9,335 nucleotides of DNA, from NCBI GenBank assembly GCA_051010395.1, contig JBPCVQ010000105.1:1-9335 (forward strand), in the 5' to 3' direction. A model generated the notes under the pieces. It made no database searches. It saw nothing but the letters and a program-made list of their open reading frames with translations, and was not told the DNA's origin. Below, one piece after another: positions 4,805 through 9,335 of the stretch (its first letter is position 1; each line of letters begins with the position of its first letter). Source of the stretch: JANQPX01 sp051010395 (GTDB taxonomy: Bacteria > Pseudomonadota > Alphaproteobacteria > Geminicoccales > Geminicoccaceae). A program made the translations under genes and the position numbers.

Positions 4805-6958
4805 GTCACCGCCGAAGCCCTTCTGCATGATCTTAAAGAAGCGCAACGCACCGAAGGGCGTCTTCAACTTCTCCTCGAACAGCAAGAGGACAAGATCACT
4901 GACCTCAGCGAGGCACTACACGTCACAGAAAAGGCGGTCCTTGAATTTCTCCAAATTCTTGTAAGACAAGACATCAACCGCGAGCAGATCATCCCTGCGC
5001 TCCAGGCACTTGTTGAACGTCGTGAAGAGCTGACGGATCACCTCAGAGCACTCCCCCTTTCCCACGACAATCCGAACATCACCAAGCTACGCGAGCAGGC
5101 CGCCAAGGCCATCGAGGATGCAGACTACGACCGGGCCGATGACCTGCTTAAGCAGGCCAGTACGATAAATTGGCAAACAATCCTTGAACGACGAGACGAA
5201 CTCGACCGACTACAACTCGATGGAGCAAAAATCCTGAGCGAACGTGGCGAGCTGGAACGGGCCCGCCTTAGTTACCGAAAGGCCGCCGAGCATTTCGCAG
5301 ATGCTGCAAGCTTGGTGCCGCCCAGCGAGCATGAACTCCGCTTCACATACCTTCTCCTACAAGCTTCAACGCTTAGAGATCAAGGCCGGGATTTCGGTGA
5401 CAACCTGGCTCTTGGAGAAGCTATCTCTGCCTATCGAGCAATTCTTGATGGCTATCCCCGCAAGTGCGCCTCGACCAATTGGGCCCGGATACAAACAGAT
5501 CTTGGCTATGCGCTGAGGCTCCTTGGCGAGCGAGAAAGCGATACCGGGAGATTAGAAGAGGCTGTCCGGACCCTGGATGTCACATTAGAGGGGACGATGC
5601 GAGAGCAGGCTCCCCGCGACTGGGCAAGAATACAGATGAATCTCGGCAATGCGCTCAGAAATCTTGGTGAGCGATCGAGCGATATCGAGAAATTCGAACA
5701 GGCCCTTAGCTGCTATCATGCTGCCCTCACTGTATGGACGCGCAAGGAAGCTCCTCACGACTGGGCTCGAGCTCAACACAACATTGGAAACACGCTCTGG
5801 TCTCTTGGCGAACGAGAGAGTGATACCGCAAGATTGGAGCAAGCTGTCAAAGCTTTCCAGGCGGCCGTTCAGGAAAGGACACGTGAACACGTGCCACTTG
5901 AATGGGCAAGAACCCAAAACAACCTTGGCAATGCATTCGCCACCATCGGTGAGCGGGAAAGTAGGACAGACAAACTCAAGCTTGCTGCTATGGCCTTCAA
6001 GGCCGCCCTCAAGGAGAGGAGACGCGAACGCGTCCCCCTCGATTGGGCTCTAACCCAGCATAATCTCGGCCGAACACTGCTGAGCCTAGGTGAACGAGAG
6101 AGCGACACGGCAAGATTGGAACAAGCTGTCAAAGCTTTCCAAGCAGCCCTTCAGGAAAGGACGCGTGAACGTGTTCCTCTCAAATGGGCGAAAACCCAGA
6201 ATAATCTTGGCAACGCCCTTCGCAACCTTGGCGAACGGGAAGGCGGCACCAAAAGGTTGGAGCAGGCTCTCGAAGCTTTCCGAGCTGTATTGAAAGAAAC
6301 GACGCGCGAAAACGTCCCGCTCGACTGGGCGATGACGCAAATGAATATCGGCACTGTACTCCGAATTTTGGGAGAGCGAGAGAACAGTGTGCAACGCCTC
6401 GAAGACGCCGTTGCCGCCTATCACGCCGCACTTCAAGAATATACCCGGAGGCGGGTGCCTCTCAAATGGGCCAAGGCCCAAAACAAACTCGGCAATACGC
6501 TCAGGTCTCTTGGTGCTCGGGAGCAAGGATCGAAAAGACTTGAGCTCGCCATAAAAGCTTATCAAAACGCCCTGAAAGAGAGGACGCGCCAACGTGTTCC
6601 TCTCGATTGGAGCAAGACTACGAACAATCTCGGCGCGGCACTCCGAATCCTGGGAGAACGCGAGAACAAACCAGAAAAGCTAAAGCAAGCGATCGAGGCC
6701 CATCAGGAAGCTCTCGAGGAAAGGACGCGTGGCCGCGTGCCGCTTGACTGGGCGATGACACAGATGAACCTCGGAGAGGCGCTGGCAGCTCTAGGCAAGC
6801 AGACTGACAGCGAAGTTCATCTGAAAGGAGCGCTTATTGCTATGAAGAATGCATCAGACGTCTACCTTGAGGAAGCCGGCCAAATCCAGCGTGAAGGATA
6901 TTTGAGGCAACAGATCAAATCGATCGAGACAGCTCTTGGAGGCATGGCTTCCAATTAG
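4727..6958 (+). CDS. Large TPR-repeat protein with N-terminal SVAAGRDIKG motif
   Basis: A 743-residue soluble protein without signal peptide. Order: shared motif SVAAGRDIKGNINIG (12-26); coiled-coil or helical region (about 28-110); helical block LREQAAKAIEDADYDRADDL (121-140) and on to about 240, of the kind seen before TPR arrays in many alphaproteobacterial proteins; then TPR-like repeats to about 690 and a short helical tail. Tryptophans at 252, 299, 346, 393, 440, 487, 534, 581, 628 and 675 mark ten repeats with an exact 47-residue period. The consensus is about RVPLDWAxTQxNLGxALRxLGERE, then LEQAVxAFxAAL and ERTRE. I chose the ATG at 4727, 4 bases after the upstream stop and just before the motif. 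An in-frame ATG at 4604 overlaps the upstream gene and gives unlikely sequence. No strong ribosome binding site precedes 4727, suggesting translational coupling. TPR arrays bind proteins; no NTPase, CHAT or other enzymatic domain is visible. Its role as sensor or scaffold is inferred. Confidence 0.85.
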   Translation: MLSKGINAKDRSVAAGRDIKGNINIGVTAEALLHDLKEAQRTEGRLQLLLEQQEDKITDLSEALHVTEKAVLEFLQILVRQDINREQIIPALQALVERREELTDHLRALPLSHDNPNITKLREQAAKAIEDADYDRADDLLKQASTINWQTILERRDELDRLQLDGAKILSERGELERARLSYRKAAEHFADAASLVPPSEHELRFTYLLLQASTLRDQGRDFGDNLALGEAISAYRAILDGYPRKCASTNWARIQTDLGYALRLLGERESDTGRLEEAVRTLDVTLEGTMREQAPRDWARIQMNLGNALRNLGERSSDIEKFEQALSCYHAALTVWTRKEAPHDWARAQHNIGNTLWSLGERESDTARLEQAVKAFQAAVQERTREHVPLEWARTQNNLGNAFATIGERESRTDKLKLAAMAFKAALKERRRERVPLDWALTQHNLGRTLLSLGERESDTARLEQAVKAFQAALQERTRERVPLKWAKTQNNLGNALRNLGEREGGTKRLEQALEAFRAVLKETTRENVPLDWAMTQMNIGTVLRILGERENSVQRLEDAVAAYHAALQEYTRRRVPLKWAKAQNKLGNTLRSLGAREQGSKRLELAIKAYQNALKERTRQRVPLDWSKTTNNLGAALRILGERENKPEKLKQAIEAHQEALEERTRGRVPLDWAMTQMNLGEALAALGKQTDSEVHLKGALIAMKNASDVYLEEAGQIQREGYLRQQIKSIETALGGMASN
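5447..6796 (+). repeat. 141-bp (47-codon) in-gene repeat array
   Basis: The coding repeats of the TPR protein recur every 141 bp with no insertion or deletion across ten tryptophan anchors. Two stretches exactly 282 bp apart (around 5815-5935 and 6097-6217) are much more alike than other repeats, with 40 of 44 residues identical from LGERESDTARLEQAV onward. This points to a recent two-repeat duplication or gene conversion. Confidence 0.8.
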
Positions 6959-7544
6959 AGTTGGTCCATGTTGTGAAAAATACTGTGAGCCCTTTGCATT
7001 GCGGTGTTGTCGCCGAGCCTCGGCCCTCTTTTGACCATTTTTGATGCCGTCATAGTCGATCGCACGCTACATCAGATCGATTTTCCTCCGATTTTGGTGA
7101 TCCGGACAGATTTCGGGCCTGAAGTCGCTCATCAGATCAGGCCCAAGGCTGTCTTGAGATTGTAGGCGCCGGCGAACAGCTGGAGGTGGGGTCGTTGCGT
7201 GCGAAGCCGAACGTGCGGCAGCGGTCGAAACCGAAGGGGCCCTTCATCGGGTCCATCGGCATAAAGGTACGCGCGGTCCCATAGCGTATCGCATAACTTG
7301 ATGAAATATCGAGGAAACATGACGATTAGAAACTCCTGATCGGGACGGTTATTTGGATGCTGAATTTCAGGAGCTATTCGTCCACCATCTTGTCCGCTTT
7401 TCAATTTGGCTACGTTGACGGCAGCGACAGCCACGAAGGAGTCATCTCGGAGCACGCAGCCCGGTCGTTTGAGGCCCCTATCGGCACCCCCATCCCTATC
7501 CCAGAAATCCCCTTTTGGGGATATTGCCCGGTGGTCGAGAATCA
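6959..7544. other. Region without a supported intact gene; possible IS debris
   Basis: After the TPR gene I see no intact gene until the toxin-antitoxin promoter. A minus-strand frame stays open from 7926 to 7132, but its first half is antisense to the toxin gene. Its last residues, HLQLFAGAYNLKTALG, have the look of the end of an IS4/IS1380-type transposase (AYNL near the C-terminus), so 7132-7350 may be a transposase remnant; this is weak. An inverted pair, GGGCCTGA (7115-7122) and TCAGGCCC (7137-7144), overlaps the end of that frame. A small hairpin, ATCCCC-TTTT-GGGGAT, lies at 7507-7522. Confidence 0.4.
7012..7032 (+). terminator. Weak terminator-like hairpin after the TPR gene
   Basis: GCCG-AGCCT-CGGC (7012-7024) is a 4-bp GC stem followed by CCTCTTTT. 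It lies 53 bases after the TPR stop codon and is the only terminator-like structure there. The stem is short, so confidence is low. Confidence 0.25.
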
Positions 7545-7573
7545 TTGACAATATATTCCAATAATGGGATAAA
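7545..7573 (+). promoter_or_regulatory. Promoter of the toxin-antitoxin operon
   Basis: A perfect -35, TTGACA (7545-7550), is followed after 17 bases by GATAAA (7568-7573). The -10 ends only 5 bases before the ATG at 7579, so transcription would start at or next to the start codon. An imperfect inverted repeat, ATTCC-AATAAT-GGGAT (7555-7570), overlaps the -10 and is a candidate operator for the antitoxin. Confidence 0.6.
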
Positions 7574-7578
7574 CGGGT

Positions 7579-7968
7579 ATGCCAGATCGCTCGACCAAGC
7601 CGCCCGAAAAGCCCATCCATTGGGTCGGATCGTCGAAAAGGGATCTGCTCAGCTTTCCGAAGCAGGTGATCAGCGACATGGGGTATGCCCTGGGTCTGGT
7701 GCAGCTCGGCGGCAAGCCTCCTGAAGCCAAGCCCTGGAAAGGGCAGGGGAGTGGCGTTTTCGAACTGGTGGAACGCCATGAGGGCGATGCTTATCGGGCC
7801 GTCTATACGGTGCGATTTGAAGCGGCGATCTATGTCCTGCATGCCTTCCAGAAGAAATCGCCCAAAGGGATCAGGACCGATCAGAGAGACGTGGATCTGG
7901 TCGCGCAGCGGCTGCGCCTGGCGCAAGAGGACTATGAGCGAGACTACGGGAAACGGAGGATCAAGTGA
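7579..7968 (+). CDS. RelE/HigB-type toxin (phage-derived Gp49-like family)
   Basis: The toxin of a type II toxin-antitoxin pair, 129 residues, of the Gp49-like (DUF891, COG4679) branch of the RelE superfamily. Family features: IHWVGSSKRDLLSFPKQV at residues 13-30, LGGKPPEAKPWKG at 43-54, the YRAVYTVRF strand at 72-80, and the strongly conserved LHAFQKKSPKGIRT at 87-100, followed by the C-terminal helix (VDLVAQRLRLAQEDY). Known members bind the ribosome and cut mRNA during translation. The gene overlaps the antitoxin gene by 4 bases (GTGA). No Shine-Dalgarno is present before the ATG and the promoter is immediately upstream, so the message may be leaderless. The antitoxin probably represses the operon. 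Confidence 0.88.
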   Translation: MPDRSTKPPEKPIHWVGSSKRDLLSFPKQVISDMGYALGLVQLGGKPPEAKPWKGQGSGVFELVERHEGDAYRAVYTVRFEAAIYVLHAFQKKSPKGIRTDQRDVDLVAQRLRLAQEDYERDYGKRRIK

Positions 7969-8288
7969 CCGAAGAGATCACACGCGGCAGCAACAATGTC
8001 TTTGCCGACCTTGGTCTGCCGGACGCCGACGAGCGTCAGACCAAGGTGAAGCTCGCTCACGAGATCAATCGAATCCTCAAGGATCTCCGTCTGAAACAGA
8101 CCGATATCGCCGGCCTTCTCGGCATCAATCAGCCGAAGGTGTCAGCGCTGATGAATTTCAAACTGGACGGGTTCTCGGTTGAGCGTCTGATGGGCTTCCT
8201 CGTGGCCCTCGATCGCGATATCGAGATCGTCATTCGGCGCAAGCCGAAGAAGAAGCAGAAGGCTTCACTCTCGGTGACCGCTGGCTGA
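7965..8288 (+). CDS. XRE-family antitoxin (HigA-like, COG5606 type)
   Basis: The antitoxin partner of the preceding toxin, 107 residues. It starts at GTG (7965), overlapping the toxin stop in GTGA, with GGAGG a few bases upstream. The helix-turn-helix spans about residues 45-64 (QTDIAGLLGINQPKVSALMN), with the recognition helix at about 55-64. It is followed by SVERLMGFLVALDRDIEIVI, typical of the family, and a basic tail (RRKPKKKQK). The N-terminal 30 residues (NVFADLGLPDADERQTK) are typical of COG5606 antitoxins, which neutralise Gp49-like toxins. Toxin-first gene order with a downstream DNA-binding antitoxin is normal for this group. Confidence 0.9.
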   Translation: MTEEITRGSNNVFADLGLPDADERQTKVKLAHEINRILKDLRLKQTDIAGLLGINQPKVSALMNFKLDGFSVERLMGFLVALDRDIEIVIRRKPKKKQKASLSVTAG

Positions 8289-8547
8289 AGGGCCTGGAGC
8301 GACAGCGCAAGTAACGGATCTCACGCAGCACGGGAAAATCGGGTGGTGTTTATTGAGCGTTGATTGGTGGCGGGATGATCGAGCGCCTGAACACTTCCCA
8401 ACACTATGATTCCACTCCAAAAAACTTGTCATAATGGAGATTTGCGAACTTTGAGGTGTAGCAGCAAAGTTAAAATGTCAGGCGTGAGCAAAGTAGAAAT
8501 GTCAGTTTCCGGCCTCCTTAGAATTTTGGCTGGAGGCTGCTTGGCGC
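8289..8547. other. Non-coding stretch with the left end of an ISNCY-like element
   Basis: No gene is supported between the antitoxin and the transposase fragment. From about 8455 the sequence looks like the left end of an insertion sequence because of two direct repeats at 8464-8505. The first 160 bases hold nothing I can name. Confidence 0.4.
8464..8505 (+). repeat. Two 18-bp direct repeats at the IS left end
   Basis: GCAAAGTTAAAATGTCAG (8464-8481) and GCAAAGTAGAAATGTCAG (8488-8505) match in 16 of 18 bases and are 24 bp apart. Repeats of this type sit at the ends of ISNCY (IS1202-like) elements in rhizobia and are probably transposase binding sites. They lie 43 bases before the transposase start codon. 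Confidence 0.5.
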
Positions 8548-8658
8548 ATGGCAGCGGTGCTGATGAGCAAGAGGGAATTGAACAGGGTCGAGGTGCTGGC
8601 ACGGCTGGATGAGGGGCGACTTGATGTGCCCTCTTCCACGAGATGGCGCTCGCCTTGA
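8548..8658 (+). pseudogene. ISNCY-like transposase, N-terminal fragment
   Basis: The first residues, MAAVLMSKRELNRVEVLARL then DEGRL, match the start of ISNCY-family transposases, which open with a helix-turn-helix after SxRELNRxEVL. After about position 8622 the sequence no longer follows the family, and the frame stops at 8656-8658. Full proteins are about 400 residues, so nearly all of the gene, including the catalytic core, is lost. The next 100 bases are unrelated or rearranged. Confidence 0.55.
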
Positions 8659-8787
8659 CGCTGAAGATCGCAACCCCCGTCTTCTCCGCAACCTGCGCTG
8701 GCAGCCCTAAAAAGCGAAGCCGCAAGCCCGTCAAACTGAATGTTCTTGGTTTGTGCTAACATTTGTCGTTTTTAGGCCGCTACCAGG

Positions 8788-9000
8788 TCAATGGGCCTTG
8801 CCGAACGGCCTGGGCATAAAGGCCGCATCGATCAACTCCAATTTATAGGTCACGCTCAAGCGTGCAGTAACGGTGTTGCCGGCTTGCCATACATCCTGAA
8901 TGTCGTGTGACATGCCATCGATCCCCGCAAAGAAATTGTTGACCGCTTCAATGATGGCTGATGATTTCACGCGGAAAACGGTAGCTTTTGTGGGCGTCAA
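8788..9000 (-). pseudogene. NTF2/SnoaL-like protein fragment
   Basis: The frame reads TPTKATVFRV, then AIIEAVNNFFAGIDGMSHDI and QDVWQAGNTVTARLSVTYKL, the pattern of the middle of nuclear transport factor 2/SnoaL-like proteins (normally 120-150 residues). The part before it is short: the usual N-terminal helices are missing, and a few residues between VFRV and the AIIEAV helix appear deleted. After VTYKL the usual C-terminal strands are missing and the frame ends in LELIDAAFMPRPFGKAH. The only possible starts are TTG-type. I read it as a decayed gene. These small cone-shaped proteins include cyclases, isomerases and steroid-binding proteins; no activity can be assigned. Confidence 0.5.
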
Positions 9001-9086
9001 CAGGTGATATCGGCATGCCCATCCTTTGAAACGGTCAACTCAGCACATCAAGGCGACAATATAGAGAAGCCTTGGCACGCAGATCG

Positions 9087-9329
9087 TCAAAAACCCAACT
9101 TCAAAGCGCGAAGTATTTGGGTGAGCTTCTCACCCGACCGGGTGATGGTCATAATCCGGCGGCGTCGCCATTCTTTCCACACGAGCAAGCCGGTTAAATT
9201 GGCCCCTTTGTTCATGATCGACGCGATTTCGACGTTGACTTCTTGTCGAGGCAGTGGACAGGCACGCGAGTTTTCCGGCCTGCCGTTCGTGACCAAATGT
9301 TGAACAGGTAAACCCCTGGAGGAAACCAT
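9087..9329 (-). pseudogene. Possible MarR-like regulator remnant
   Basis: An 80-residue open frame. Its second half, EVNVEIASIMNKGANLTGLL then RRRRIMTITRSGEKLTQIL, resembles a helix-turn-helix followed by the wing of MarR-type regulators (DRRR-x-x-x-LTxxGxxL), but the stretch between recognition helix and wing is too short. The first 28 residues show nothing familiar. The upstream end is at the window edge. It could equally be a chance frame; I report it because of the wing-like block. Confidence 0.25.
9318..9322 (+). promoter_or_regulatory. Strong Shine-Dalgarno of a gene running off the window
   Basis: GGAGG followed by 5 bases and ATG at 9328. This is the best ribosome binding site in the right part of the window and points to a plus-strand gene. 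Confidence 0.55.
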
Positions 9330-9335
9330 GGAAAC
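9328..9335 (+). CDS. Start of a plus-strand gene, truncated by the window edge
   Basis: Only ATG GAA AC is visible, so the product cannot be identified. The call rests on the GGAGG 5 bases upstream of the ATG. Confidence 0.45.

Noticed and set aside
5585..6592. Several minus-strand open frames across the TPR array
   Set aside because: They are antisense reflections of the 141-bp repeats; their Leu/Ser/Arg-rich sequences repeat with the same period and match no family.
5447..6796. Regular repeats that might suggest a CRISPR array
   Set aside because: The unit is 141 bp, coding and in frame throughout, with no short conserved repeat and unique spacers.
7350..7926. N-terminal part of the minus-strand 264-codon frame
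   Set aside because: Its first 350 bases are antisense to the toxin gene, and the sequence resembles no protein family.

Overview
The window looks like an accessory replicon or mobile island of an alphaproteobacterium of the order Hyphomicrobiales (Rhizobium/Mesorhizobium/Sinorhizobium type). The clues are a MucR/Ros-family regulator, an alphaproteobacterial RepA_C-type plasmid initiator, a large TPR protein of a type common in these bacteria, a RelE/HigB-type toxin-antitoxin pair and several broken insertion sequences. Gene density is low, and much of the sequence is transposon or gene debris.

Layout. (1) 1-1590 is a plasmid replication module. A RepA_C-family initiator gene lies on the minus strand. 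Upstream of it (about 1355-1520) is an AT-rich tract followed by five direct iterons (consensus about GCTAGTAAAGTCC) and a DnaA-box-like 9-mer. Further iteron copies flank the likely repA promoter and also lie downstream of repA at 100-144. (2) 1597-1859 is a 263-bp miniature element with almost identical 38-bp Tn3-type terminal inverted repeats, that is, a TIME/MITE. (3) 1894-2283 is a small coiled-coil protein of unknown function on the minus strand. (4) 2679-3454 holds a MucR/Ros-like regulator in which the second zinc-ligand Cys is replaced by Asp, and a small basic protein followed by a terminator-like hairpin. Two same-orientation copies of an IS66-like end sequence bracket this block. 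(5) 3608-4270 is a C-terminal remnant of an IS66-type transposase.

(6) 4498-6958 is the most interesting part: a two-gene operon. The first gene encodes a 74-residue single-pass membrane protein starting at TTG. The second encodes a 743-residue TPR protein with ten tryptophan-anchored repeats in an exact 47-residue register. The C-terminus of the small membrane protein and the N-terminus of the TPR protein carry the same 15-residue motif, SVAAGRDIKG-[SN]-I-[TN]-IG. A short glycine- and isoleucine-rich motif at the C-terminus of a small effector and the N-terminus of the next gene's repeat protein is the layout of bacterial amyloid-signalling or effector-associated-domain pairs. I propose that the TPR protein is a sensor or scaffold that meets a membrane effector through this motif. 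This is inference.

(7) 7545-8288 is a toxin-antitoxin operon (Gp49/HigB-like toxin, XRE antitoxin, 4-base overlap) with a good promoter so close to the start codon that the toxin mRNA may be leaderless. (8) 8289-9335 is mostly debris: the left end and N-terminus of an ISNCY-like transposase, a fragment of an NTF2/SnoaL-like protein, a possible MarR-like remnant and, at the last bases, a strong ribosome binding site and ATG of a plus-strand gene that runs off the window.

No rRNA, tRNA or CRISPR array was seen. All family assignments come from reading the translated sequence, not from database searches.
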